A stretch of DNA of 64,000 bases from Deinandra increscens subsp. villosa. Lineage: Eukaryota; Streptophyta; Magnoliopsida; Asterales; Asteraceae. The notes under the pieces are model-generated. The model ran no database searches. It was not told the DNA's origin and saw only the letters and a program-made list of their open reading frames with translations. Shown here piece after piece: positions 46,840-57,237 of this stretch. A program made the position numbers and the translations under genes. The stretch is from contig JBCNJP010000006.1 in assembly GCA_039602395.1 (NCBI GenBank), forward strand, positions 17,596,952-17,660,951, written 5' to 3'. The stretch's first letter is position 1; each line of letters begins with the position of its first letter.

Positions 46840-47362
46840 ATAACCTACAAGAAGATGAGAGGTTGCAAGATAATAGGTTATAGAGACAGAAGTTATGGCA
46901 TTAACAAAGAAAAAGGAAAAGACACAACGAGATATGTATTTTTTACTTTGGAAACTGTACCATTACTTGGTGTACTCAAAAACAACAAATGGTGGCACTC
47001 TTATCATGTGAATCTGAATTCGTACCAGCCACATTAGCCACATGCCATTCACTGTGGTTACAAAGATTACTCAAAGAATTAACAGGATGGAAGAAGATAA
47101 AATAACACTCATGGTATATAACATCTCAGCAATAGCAACAATGAAGAATCTAGTGTTTCATGAAAGAAGCAAGCACATATATACAGGATATCACTTCATT
47201 AGAGAATGCGTAGAGAATAATCAAATCAATATTGAACACGTAAGCGATGAAATTCAAGCAGACATACTGATAAAGGCACTAGAAAGAGTCAAGTTTATCA
47301 CAATACGAGAACTGCTTGGCGTTCATGATCTGAAGAATGAAGATGATTATGATTCGGGGTGA
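46840..47362 (+). pseudogene. copia B RNase H relic
   Basis: The first part (46840-47040) reads Lys/Gly-rich sequence in several frames matching the beginning of copia RNase H. The second (47042-47362) keeps NISAIATMKNLVFHERSKHI and YHFIRECVENNQINIEHV, the core of the domain, and ends LLGVHDLKNE, the usual polyprotein C-terminus. Frames change near 47040. RT and upstream parts are missing, replaced by a gypsy LTR that ends at 46839. Confidence 0.85.
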
Positions 47363-47950
47363 ATGTGAGATTAATCATATTCATCTAGTTTAGTAAAAGT
47401 TTAAGGTTTAGTTGTGTAAATTGTTAAATTCAAGGTTCAATGTCATTGTATTAATGTATTTAGTATAAGGTTCGTATTGTATAAAACCAAACTTGGTAAC
47501 TGGTCAAAGTCATTGTATTAATGTATTTAGTATAAGGTTCGTATTTTATAAAACCAAACTTGGTAACTGGTCAAAATCATTGTGTTGTTTCACAAAAGGA
47601 TACTACCGCAAAATCAATCAATAGATTTCTAGTTTGTTTACCAAATTACTGTCATTTTATGCGTAAAACTTTGATCCAAAACCAAGAAGAATCAAGCGGC
47701 ACTCCCCTACTCGAAAGAGCTTCCAAAGCGAGAATTCTACCAAGACTAAGTCTTCACATAAAAACATTAAATTTAATAGTAATCCAATTATTCCATATGT
47801 TAATAGGATCACTGCCTGTAGTTCACATATGTGTAACTAAACAAATAAATTAATCAAGAATAAACTTGCACTTCCAGTTTAGCAAAAGAAGCTAAATTCA
47901 GGCTCTTTTTCTGAATTTTATGAATATCAGATCTGCTGATGAGCATCACG
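47363..47950 (+). repeat. Probable LTR of copia B, with 67-bp tandem duplication
   Basis: After the stop, a short purine stretch (ATTCGGGGTGAA) precedes TGTGAGATTAATC, a plausible LTR start near 47364. A 67-bp unit is repeated exactly twice (47443-47509, 47510-47576), with the start of a third. The LTR end is not identified. The open frame at 47560-47853 is unassigned. Confidence 0.5.
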
Positions 47951-48425
47951 TCACTTTTCTATAAATTTCTTTAGTTTTTTTTTTGGATTGAGGTGGAGGG
48001 GGTTCCCCGTATATATAGAATTACTATTATACTATTATATAAACTAACATTTGATAATTAATTTTTTAATAATTTGATCTCTAATCGCTATATGTCTAAG
48101 GCCAAATATTGCCATGACTATTTCTAACGGCTATATTTCGCAACAATTATAATTCAAACTTGTATAGATTTCTAACAGTTTCAACTTTTTATTATCATAT
48201 TTCGATTCCACTCACAAAGCTAACAAACCGAAGCAACATGTTTTCAGTTCCTAAACCGTCTCCGATAGACATTCTGAGAGCCATCTGCCCCATGAACCAG
48301 AAAGCTGCAATAATAAACCACTCACTTGTTGAACCAGAACGCCCTACGCCGGACGAACCAGAAAGCACCCGATGTTCACTAAGTTATATACATTTTCACA
48401 TCAATTACTCTATTTCGGGTTATTT
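47951..48425. other. Spacer, nothing recognised
   Basis: AT-rich sequence with a short open frame (48160-48429) of no known domain. The upstream part of an Athila LTR may begin within it. Confidence 0.4.
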
Positions 48426-50000
48426 CTGATCAATTACTCTTAAAACAGTATAATATTGTTTCATTTGTTGTTTTTCAGTTTAATCCAGGCTAAAATCCCA
48501 AAAGAAGTAAAAAAAATAAAGAAAATAGAAGAAACATGAAGTTTTGGTGAGTTTTGACCAATGGGAGCTGTGCCAACTCACAAGCATGAACCGTGCCAAC
48601 TGACAAGCACGACCCGTGCCTCTGACCAACATGACCTATATCAAGTAAAATGAAGATTTGAAGCTGATCCTCTGATCGAAACGACCCGTGCTCTGGTCGA
48701 AACAATATGTGTCATTCGTACAACTTCAGCTATAAATACAAGCCTTCCTCCAACACTTTCATTTGCTCACTTCTTCCCTTTTCTTTGTAGTTTTTAGATT
48801 TGTTTTCCTTTTGAGACATTGTTTTTAAGCTCTGGTTTATTCTAATCTAAGATTGTAAGCATTTAACTCAAATAGATTTTGTTTAAAGTTCGTCTATGAA
48901 CTCTTCATCATCTTTTAAGCAAATCAGTAAAGGTGTTATTGGCTAAATCTTACACTCATATGGGGGAAACAAACCATCGGTGGGTTAGTAACACCAGTCT
49001 TTAAACCAACCTTAAGGTGTAACAATGACTTCAGGTCTAAACTCTTATATTGAAAGTTTATTATTGGTCGTTAAAAACAAAACTTATCTTGCGCATCATG
49101 GAACACTTGTGCCCTTAAAATCACATTAGGCGGTGAGTGATACAAAGCTAGAGGTTGGGACAACATATAGAGATGGAATCTTGACCCCATGGAAGGTGAT
49201 ACATTCATGTTTTTATGTCTATGTAAACAACATGGTATTCGCACGAGAGCGGTTTAGAGGTATAGGTTTGGGTTTCTGGGTTGGTAAAATTTTACCACTT
49301 CACATGCACGAGAGCGATGTATTTGTGGACTCGGTTCTGGTTACAACAAACCACGTACGCGCGAGAGCGGTGTGGGGGGACGAAACAGACCTTAAATCCT
49401 TATAAAAGTTTTAAACTCAATAATATATTCTGGTGTGTGGGTTGTTTCCTTGCTGGTTCATGATAACGTATCCGATATATTTGTTACTTAAATGACATTG
49501 ATACACACTATATTTGTTACTTAACATAAGGTCCCTTCGGGAGTCATCCCTACTGGTAAACAACGGGGGGAATGTATGATTGAATTTGAGGCTGAGAGCG
49601 GTCATTTCTACCATAGTATAACACTCTTTTGAAAAAGTTTGTTGACAATATTATTATTAACCTTGCCTTTGGCGTGTCCTCCCAAATGATATTATCCTTT
49701 TATTGGAATTAATCTTAACTTACTTTTATCTTTATTTTATTTTATTATTATTTCTTCAAACTATCACCTTTTGATTCTAGTTAGACGTTGATGCAGGTTT
49801 AGTATCAAGAGTTTTTACATGTGTGTCCTCGAACGACTTCAGTATCTTACCATCACTATATTACACTAACGATAGGTGCACTTGCCCTATGTTTGCTGTT
49901 TGGTGATTGTTAGTTATCGTGCTTTATACATTTAAAACTTGAGAAATTGTGTTGTTATTTTGACCTATACTGTCATATTTTCTATACCAACACGCGCACA
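48426..50000 (+). repeat. Athila-type LTR, plus strand
   Basis: The end is set by an Asp-tRNA-type primer binding site at 50010. The start (about 48426) is approximate, judged by similarity to the minus-strand Athila LTR ending at 61046. It has repeated words around GCACGACCCGTGC (48566-48706), then TATAAAT at 48731. The segments GATAGGTGCACTTGCCC (49872-49888) and GAGAGCG (49300-49370) recur inverted in the other Athila LTR. Confidence 0.7.
48731..48737 (+). promoter_or_regulatory. TATA box of plus-strand Athila LTR
   Basis: TATAAAT about 25 bp after the repeated-word cluster. Confidence 0.75.
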
Positions 50001-50009
50001 CCAAGTTTT

Positions 50010-50027
50010 TGGCACCGTTACTAGGAC
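50010..50027 (+). promoter_or_regulatory. Athila primer binding site (Asp-tRNA type), degenerate
   Basis: TGGCACCGTTACTAGGAC is a mutated form of the TGGCGCCGTTGCCGGGG site complementary to tRNA-Asp used by Athila/Tat elements. Confidence 0.8.
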
Positions 50028-50431
50028 ACACAATAGGATTTTGGGAAAAATCTTATTTGGTGGCCTAACCAGTTTAATTATCTTTATGTTCTTTATTTTA
50101 AGTGAATTTCTTATTTACTTTTAAATTTTGTTAAAAATGAAAGAAAATCAACCTCTCCTTTTTATCTCTCTCCACATCCGCTAACCATACAGGAACAACT
50201 GTCTGGTAATCAGCACACTTAAGGATTAGTGAGGATCTTCAGCAAAGAAACTGGGTACATATATACGGAGGGAAGAAAACATTGTACAAACCTACTTGAG
50301 CTGCAAAAAAGGAGGAACTTGCAAACCTTCTTCCGCACAAGTAAAACTGACCAAAGCTCAGGTATGTACGAAATCAGATGGGTCATCTTGTCCCGGTTAC
50401 CTAAAGCCACATTTAATACTATTACTAGTGT
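50028..50431 (+). mobile_element. Athila leader / gag start, decayed
   Basis: This is the sequence after the primer binding site up to the inserted solo LTR. The frame at 50229-50456 (ETGYIYTEGRKHCTNLLELQ) shows no recognised domain. The Athila internal region continues after the solo LTR at 53022. The last five bases (AGTGT) are one copy of a target duplication. Confidence 0.55.
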
Positions 50432-51819
50432 TGTCACACCCCCAAATAACCACTAACGGAGTTTATACCGTTAAGGGGTGCGGCTAGACCAGGATCCACA
50501 ACCATTAGTTACAAATACTAAATGAATCAGAGTTAGTTCAAAAATCAGTTATAAAATAAAGTCTCAAATACAAACGCAGCGGAATAAATATTGTCTTTAG
50601 CACTAACCGCGTGCTTTACATAAACATTGTTTTAAATTCCCAATTAATTTAATTTAAAATAAAAGTCTTCACGTGCCATGCCAACCCGCTCCGGATACTC
50701 CTTAGCGATCTGCAAAAGTTTAAACCACGCAAGTGTCAACCTAACGGTTGGTGAGTTCACAGTGGGCTTGTCATGCATTGGCCCGGTCTCATAATCATAA
50801 TTTTATCAGGGTATACTTACATAGTATTCGTTTGTGAAAAGCAATGCTAAATGTTATGTCTTAGTTTATAAATGAATTGTCCGTGACCTACGTCATCGGG
50901 TATGAACTAGTTTGGTAAAGTTAAAGTGCTCAACCGATATCGCGGGTAGCTAATCCGTTGTTCCATGCACTAAGGAAGTTTGCACCAAAGCTGACTATAA
51001 TTTATTGTAGTGGCCGTGCCATCTAGTACTGTGGACCTACGTCATCGCGTTTTTGCCTCCCCCGTGTCCTCTCGGGATCACGGTCAAATAGGCTGATATT
51101 GTACCTCCGTGCACTCCCCGTGCCACGGGGCGGAGTTTGTCAAACTACAGTAGATCTACCCAACATCCCCTCGCTTTACAATTAATGGTACAATTAGTTG
51201 AGGACTTTTAAGTTTTCAAGGCATCCTTAGAAATCATGTGATATCATGTGGTTTAGACTTTAACCTACGCTAGCCATATTAAAACGGTTTACCAGATTCT
51301 CATGAATCTCAAAAGTGTTTTCAGTTTTTTTTTTAGAAATCGTTGTTTTGGTAATTCGCAAGTGCTTCCCATAAAGCACTTCAAGTTCATCAAGTGGGTG
51401 CCGAGCACTCCTAGTTTCCAAGTTTATCAGGGAGGTGCCTCGCACTCTCGAGTTTGTCAGCATTGTTTTACTTTTGGTTATTTGGTGTGACCCAAACGGG
51501 TTCACGGTAATCGGGTTAGTGACACTCACCTTTGGTTGCACTGCTACACTTGCTAATAATCCAAGTATTGCTTATCGAAGACCTATGAACACGTTTAGGT
51601 CTTAAGTATTAGTTTTGTGTCTAATCTTTACTTAACGTCACTATGGCCCATAACATAGCACGTTGGAACTATGACTCGACATACAGACACACGACACCAA
51701 TGGTTGATCATAACAAGGGTTCATACATATCAGAAATCAAAGCATGTATCATCATGGCATAATCATGTAAGTCATGGCATGACATTCAAGCAAATTGCAC
51801 AAGTTTAGATTCTGGTCTC

Positions 51820-52126
51820 AGTTTCGCTAGCAGTTTCGCTAGTCAGTTTCGCTGTGTGCACGGGCAGCACTTTCGCTAGGCAATGCCTGATGACACAGTT
51901 TCGCTAGGCTAGTTTCGCTCGAAACTGTTGGCACAGTTTCGCTAGCCTAGTTTCGCCCGAAACTGGTTTGAACTTTCGTTCAGGGAATTTCGCTCGGTAG
52001 TTTCGCTCGAGTTGGTCTGGTTGGTTTACCCGGCGACACTGCAGTTTCGCTGCATAGTGTCGCTGGTTGAAGATATACATAGTTTCGCTGGACAATTTCG
52101 CCCAGAGAACACCACAGTTTCGCTGG
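51820..52126. repeat. AGTTTCGCT word array, downstream cluster
   Basis: About 16-18 copies of AGTTTCGCT or close variants with irregular spacing, some as inverted pairs (TTTCGCTCGAAA, GTTTCGCCCGAAAC). They lie in the transcribed part of the minus-strand LTR. Confidence 0.9.
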
Positions 52127-52629
52127 TCGCGAAAAATATACGGATCAGCCTAAAAATCAACCTATCAGCTTCCATTTTTACATGCAATTCATTGTTTATC
52201 ATACATGGGCATTTACCAACATAAATCAGCAAGCTTCAGCACCTTAAACATGCATTTTATCATCAAATCACCCAAAATACATATAAAACCCTAAAATGAC
52301 TAAAATAGCATAGATCTTTATCATGGATGGATTTCACACGTAAAGTCATCAACTTTATGATAGATCTAGCAATCCTAAGCAACATATCAGAAGATCAAGT
52401 GATTCTATGGAGATCTAGGCATGCTTTTTGAGAAAACACATAGAAAACATAAAAATGGTGATTTTTGGGACTCACGGTTGATCTAGGATCGATGGATGAT
52501 CTTCACAACTCGAGGTGATGGCTGATTCTTGATGGTTCTTGGTTCCAATCAGCTGGTCCAGAAATCTCAGGAAGTGTGTGTGTTTTTGTGTAAATGAGGC
52601 AAATAGGAGAACTAGGGTTTATTAAGATT

Positions 52630-52636
52630 ATTTATA
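52630..52636 (-). promoter_or_regulatory. TATA box of solo LTR
   Basis: TATAAAT on the minus strand. The upstream AGTTTCGCT cluster begins 9 bp away at 52645. Confidence 0.75.
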
Positions 52637-52644
52637 TCAGGGGC

Positions 52645-52755
52645 TAGTTTCGCTAGCAGTTTCGCTGGCGGGCGAAACTAACTCTGATCACGTGTTATCA
52701 AATAGCTTAGCTGGCTACCGGGCGACACTATAGTTTCGCCCGTTAGTTTCGCTGG
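52645..52755. repeat. AGTTTCGCT word array, promoter cluster
   Basis: Five or so copies of the same word as in 51820-52126, here just upstream of the TATA box in minus-strand orientation. It includes inverted forms (GGGCGAAACT). Confidence 0.88.
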
Positions 52756-53021
52756 ATGCACCACTTAGGCTATTTTCACATAATCAAGGATTTTCAATTT
52801 GTCATGCTATTCATAATATTAAATCATGCATTTAAAACACATTGCACATAATAACAACCATAAATGAACACATAGCACATATGGGCGGGTTCGATGATCA
52901 ACCAAAGGACGTGGACGTACTCGGCCTAGTTAAGCATTAGTTACTAAGTTAACACTTATAATGTAACTAACGGAATTGTCTAACGGAAGTAAACCTTGAA
53001 ATTCTCGGATGTCACAAGTGT

Positions 53022-53959
53022 TTTCCCAACCGGTAATAAAAGAAGATTGTAACCAGATCAAACGGAAAAACGAATAAAGGAGGAACCACCTGATAAATAA
53101 TAAATAAATAACCAGGTCTAACTTGGGACTTGTAAATAAACCAAACTATCTTCTTTTCTGTATATTTTAAGAACCCGCGGAGCTCATTATGGTGGCAGCA
53201 GGGGCCTTAAAGGTACATCCCATTATAACCAAACAAATCTTCAAAGAAAACTTGGCATTAACTCGTTCCCACATTTATACATATTATTTACATATAAAAA
53301 ATTATTTTAATTAGGTCGACACGGGTCGTGCTCCCCGCATGATATGGGTCATGCTGAACCAAGTAATAGTTGCGATTTAGGGCTAAAAACCCCCAAAGCA
53401 AACTCATTTGGAACGGTTCATGTTAGAGAACTTCCTTGGGTGATTCTACGATTTACGCCAACAATACTACCTCTTTAATCATCCTTCATCACTCATGTAA
53501 GTCCCATAGTCAAATCTTTATCTGATGAATGCATGTTCTTGGTATTCTTTGCCAGTCTGGGGAAATTTTAAGTTTTTGAATATTATCTCAAAATTGTTGG
53601 AAATTTTTATATATCTATCTTTAATAAGTGCTCTTGTATCATATTTAAAAGTTGTTTTGTGTTAAAACATAAGATTCATGCCAATTTTTGGATGAACACG
53701 ACATGCCTAGTCCAAACTTTCATCTTAGATATATCTCATATGGATTAACTTATGGAAAAACTGACTTTGGGGGTCAAGTTTTTGCCAAATTACGCTCCCA
53801 ACCATGTAAAAAGAATTTGAAATTTGGAAATGGTCAATTTCTTTCCTGGATATGATCCAACCCGAAAGCATGACGCAGGTTATGTCGACTTGAGACAACC
53901 TTCGGAAATTGGCCTGATTTTGTTGTTTTGTGCTTACACATGGTATTTGAATTAATTTT
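53022..53959 (+). mobile_element. Athila internal region, noncoding part
   Basis: This continues the Athila element after the solo LTR. Two copies of the Athila word (CACGGGTCGTGC, ATGGGTCATGC) lie near 53319-53355. No domain is recognisable. Confidence 0.5.
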
Positions 53960-55024
53960 TAGGGCCAATTGGACTACATTTTCTGGTAGGACGGGGCATT
54001 GGTGCCACGACCGAATCCCGACTTTGCTCATCCGCAATAAGGAACCAACATAAATTCTGATTGCCATGACACTGAATTCCCTGAACCAGTTGGATATGTA
54101 TCTGAATTTTATACCTATTCGGATGCAACGAATCTTCAACTCCTATAATGCAGCAACGGTTAGGGAATGCACAATTGAGTTCCTGGCCTCTTTCAGATTT
54201 GATAACAAGAAGCATGACTGCTTCAGAAGCCATTTGGGTAAAGTTCAGATGTGGTAGAACTTGGTATACTAGATCAGTTGCTCAGTTTGTTGTGGACTTA
54301 AGGATTTACCTATATGATGAGCTAGATTTAATCCTAGACTCCTTGAGCACCTTACCTGATGAGACATTCAGAGGTCACCCCAAACATGGGAACACAAGTT
54401 ATGCCTTTTGTAAATAAATAGATATGGACCTACAACCCTAGTCATACCAAGAGCACGGACATTCAGGACCCCTTCCACAGATACGTTCATAGGTGCCTTA
54501 GTGGGTTAATCTTTAAGATAGGAGTAATTGATGGGGTTGTCAGCCTCAAGGACCTGTTGGCACATTACTACTTTCAGAATGAGACTGCACTGAATATTTC
54601 TTTTCTCCTCTGTAGCCAACTATACTCCACAGCCATAATTGATGATATGACGCCGCTACATTTTGGAGGTCTTATCACACATATTTATCGGCCTTATGGG
54701 TTCCTCATTCCCGACGATCTCCCTCGGGGCATTGCCACCAATTTGGTGGATGTTACCTACTGTCATAGTTTCCAGCTTATAGTTGATGTGCCCAGAGTCG
54801 GTGTCCGCATACATGACCCTAATGAGAGAGTCTGGGACCCGTATGCACCTAAAACAGATGTAGAGGGTGATGAGGACGATGAGCAGCAGTACCATTCCCC
54901 ATACCACCAGCGTTCGCACCACTCCCCTCACCACCAGTATGAGCAACATTCCCCCCATGATCCTTTTATTGGTAGATCCCCATACCATCACCACCACTCC
55001 CCTTACCACCTACCATATTGTTAG
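53960..55024 (+). pseudogene. Athila ORF1 relic
   Basis: This resembles the Pfam ATHILA ORF-1 family, a protein of unknown function found in Athila elements. The pieces lie in three frames: 54066-54257 (FLASFRFDNKKHDCFRS), 54148-54417 (WVKFRCGRTWYTRSVAQFVV, then DLRIYLYDELDL) and 54557-55024 (LFLLCS-like start, MTPLHFGGLITHIYRPYGF). There are two frameshifts plus stops, so it is dead. The C-terminus is low complexity, with SPYHQR/HHSPHHQ-type repeats rich in His, Ser and Pro. The terminal Cys codon and stop (TGT TAG) are the first six bases of a copia LTR, so the true C-terminus was cut off by that insertion. Confidence 0.72.
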
Positions 55025-55405
55025 ATCATAGTTCTGTACGATGCGTGATGTATCAGAACGTACTAAATGATGAAGACTACAAGACCCACGAACAGGAACA
55101 CAAAGTCACAGTTCATGACCCCACGAATTGGACACGAAAAGTGGCACTTCATGACCCCACGAAGTGACACTTCTTGGGAGCTCCATTTCGTGGACAGAAT
55201 GTCGAGTATAAATAGAACATTGCTTTGTAATCTTCATAACTTTCTGAGTCTAAGTGTGTGTGAATCTGAGTGTTTTCTCTTTGAGTATTCTCTGTGTCCA
55301 AATTGTATTGTTGAACTAAAGTGATCAATAAAACAATCGTTTAATTACGTTTCACATTCCGAAATAGCTAGATTATGTTGACGATCCACCGCTCATGCTC
55401 TTACA
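55019..55405 (+). repeat. copia element C 5' LTR (387 bp)
   Basis: It starts TGTTAGATC within the Athila ORF1 and ends CTCTTACA, followed by AG and a primer binding site. Words around CACGAAGTGACAC and its inverse lie at 55103-55195, then TATAAAT at 55207. The 5 bp before it are CATAT. The matching right-hand duplication and 3' LTR were not found. Confidence 0.88.
55207..55213 (+). promoter_or_regulatory. TATA box of copia C LTR
   Basis: TATAAAT 11 bp after the word cluster. Confidence 0.78.
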
Positions 55406-55407
55406 AG

Positions 55408-55418
55408 TGGTATCAGAG
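55408..55418 (+). promoter_or_regulatory. Primer binding site of copia C
   Basis: TGGTATCAGAG, Met-tRNA type, two bases after the LTR end. Confidence 0.92.
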
Positions 55419-55622
55419 ATTTATGTTCATCTACAATAAAATTTTGACTCATGTTGTGTCGGTTTTTGAAAAATTGGAGTGTTTTTGCTTTCATTTGATC
55501 ATTATAGTCGTGTTTTCTGTCGAACTCTCGATTCCAAATCATTCCTTTTGATGTATCTGATCTGCTGCTAAAAATCTTACTAAAAAACATCCAAAATCAC
55601 AAGGTTTAGAGCAAAAATCATC

Positions 55623-55940
55623 CAGTTCGTGTCAGTTCGCGTCTAGATCCACCATTTCGTCAGAATAACTGTCATGAAGTGTGACTTCGTGTGAATAAAT
55701 GCCATGAAGTGTCACTTTGTTCCAGTTTGTGTCACTTCGTGAGAGTTCAGTTCACATCACTTTGTAAATATTCAGTTCGTATCACTTTGTGGAGATCCAG
55801 TTCGTGTCACTTCGCATAGTGTCACTTTGTATTCAGCTCGGGCCACTTTTTGTCACTTCGTAGGTCACTTCGTGTGTCACTTCGTATCCGAGTTTGTGTC
55901 ACTTCGTTACAACTTCATGCATCAGTTTGTGTCACTTCGT
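55623..55940. repeat. GTCACTTCGT word array in copia leader
   Basis: About 16-18 degenerate copies of GTCACTTCGT / AGTTCGTGTC at irregular 10-25 bp spacing, between primer binding site and gag. The same word occurs in inverted pairs upstream of the TATA box at 55103-55195. Confidence 0.9.
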
Positions 55941-56471
55941 TTTGGGGTGTTTCACTAAAACTGACATAACTTGAGATCCGTTAAGAGTTACGGAAGCTAA
56001 TACCAGCCAAAACGACTATCTCAGGGAGATCTACACTTTTACTTATCTTATGGCCATTACCCTCCGTTTCGATACCAAAATTCCACTTTAACGACCTCCG
56101 TTTTTTGATTTTGAAGTTTTTGGAGTGTAATTTTTTCCGTAAAAGATGGTTGATTATTCAGCGATGGTTGCCGTTCAATCCGCCGTTCAACCACTAGCTT
56201 TGTTGGAACCTGGAGGTTGGTGATAACGCGAACACACGAACACAAGGACAAGATCAAAGGTAAAGCTGCAGAACCAACATGTATTTTGCTATTTATGTAT
56301 TTGAACATTTGGGTTTGTAATAACTTAGTTAATGTTAAACTTTGGATACTTACTTTGAATGTTTGTTTATTATCTTATGTTGGTTCAGCTTGATTTACAT
56401 TTGTGTTGATCTTGAGATTGTATGTTTGTTTGGATGTTCAATACTTAGAATATTTTCATGCTTGAGTTGTG

Positions 56472-56904
56472 CTTAACGATCAGGCCCAACTACTCTTAAC
56501 GATTTGACCCTAGTTGTGCTTAACGATCTACCTGACAAAGGTCTTAACGACTTGAGTACATTGGCCTTAGCGACTTGCATGTGAAATATGTTTAACGATC
56601 TGACATTGTTCATCTTAACGACCTGCCTCCTCAATGACTAGTAACGGTCTGCCTCTCTAACGACTTGCCTCACATGTCTTAATGACTTGCCCTGATCATT
56701 TAGCCTTAATGACCTGAAGAACCAATCTATCGATCTAGTGAAACCTTAACGACTTGCCCATGGTGTGCTTAACGACCTGGCTAGTCTGAAGTAGCCTTAA
56801 TGATCAGACACATTGTTCTTAACGACCTGGCTATGTGTTCACATGTGGCTAACGATCTGACATGTACAACTTAACGATCAGCTTCTTGTGACTAACAATC
56901 TGAC
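56472..56904. repeat. CTTAACGAYYTG word array
   Basis: About 18 copies of CTTAACGA(C/T)(C/T)TG(A/C)C with spacers of 8-25 bp, ending 90 bp upstream of a TATAAAT box. Confidence 0.92.
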
Positions 56905-56993
56905 AATAAGTGTTAAACGTATTTAATGATTCCTTGATGTGATGTGTGATTCTCCTTGTATTCTGTGCATAGACACTTATGCTCCTCATAGGG

Positions 56994-57000
56994 TATAAAT
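56994..57000 (+). promoter_or_regulatory. TATA box downstream of CTTAACGA array
   Basis: TATAAAT in a GTATAAATAGG context, the same as at 43941. It implies a promoter about 240 bp before the gag frame. Confidence 0.65.
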
Positions 57001-57237
57001 AGGAATTCTTAGGAAACCCTAGACAAGCCTTGAGAGAACCTCCTGAGGAGCACTGTGTGTTTGTGTGTGTGTTCTTGGTGTGTTTTTGAGTTTCAGAGAT
57101 TTCTTCAACCATGGCAAGGCAATGTTGCTGATCCAACCAAGGATGATCATCACACGTGATTTCCGCACTCGTGTGATGAATCAAATGATGATCTTTGGCT
57201 AGAAATCGGTCCTGACAAGCTTTACTTAACTTTGACA

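Larger units (their letters stand above)
50432..53016 (-). repeat. Solo Ty3/gypsy LTR (2585 bp), minus strand
   Basis: On the minus strand it begins TGTGACATCCGAG (53016) and ends GGGGGTGTGACA (50432), like the E1 and LARD-like LTRs. Perfect 5-bp duplications AGTGT flank it (50427-50431, 53017-53021), proving a single LTR-retrotransposon integration later reduced to a solo LTR by recombination. The minus strand has TATAAAT at 52636-52630. Arrays of AGTTTCGCT words lie at 52645-52755 (upstream of the TATA) and 51820-52126 (downstream). The block of short open frames here is spurious. Confidence 0.95.
55419..57237 (+). mobile_element. copia C leader or second LTR, with two word arrays
   Basis: This noncoding stretch between a primer binding site and a copia gag is unusually long. 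It holds a GTCACTTCGT array (55623-55940), unassigned sequence (55941-56471), a CTTAACGAYYTG array (56472-56904) and a TATAAAT box (56994). A weak primer-site-like TCAGAGATTT lies at 57092-57101. The right part may be the LTR of another copia element to which the gag belongs. I cannot decide. Confidence 0.55.

Noticed and set aside
51820..52126. CRISPR-like array
   Set aside because: The words are 9 bp, degenerate and irregularly spaced, in plant LTR DNA with no cas genes.
54656..55009. 117-codon minus-strand frame opposite Athila ORF1
   Set aside because: It is a shadow of the plus-strand frame caused by the His/Ser/Pro repeats.
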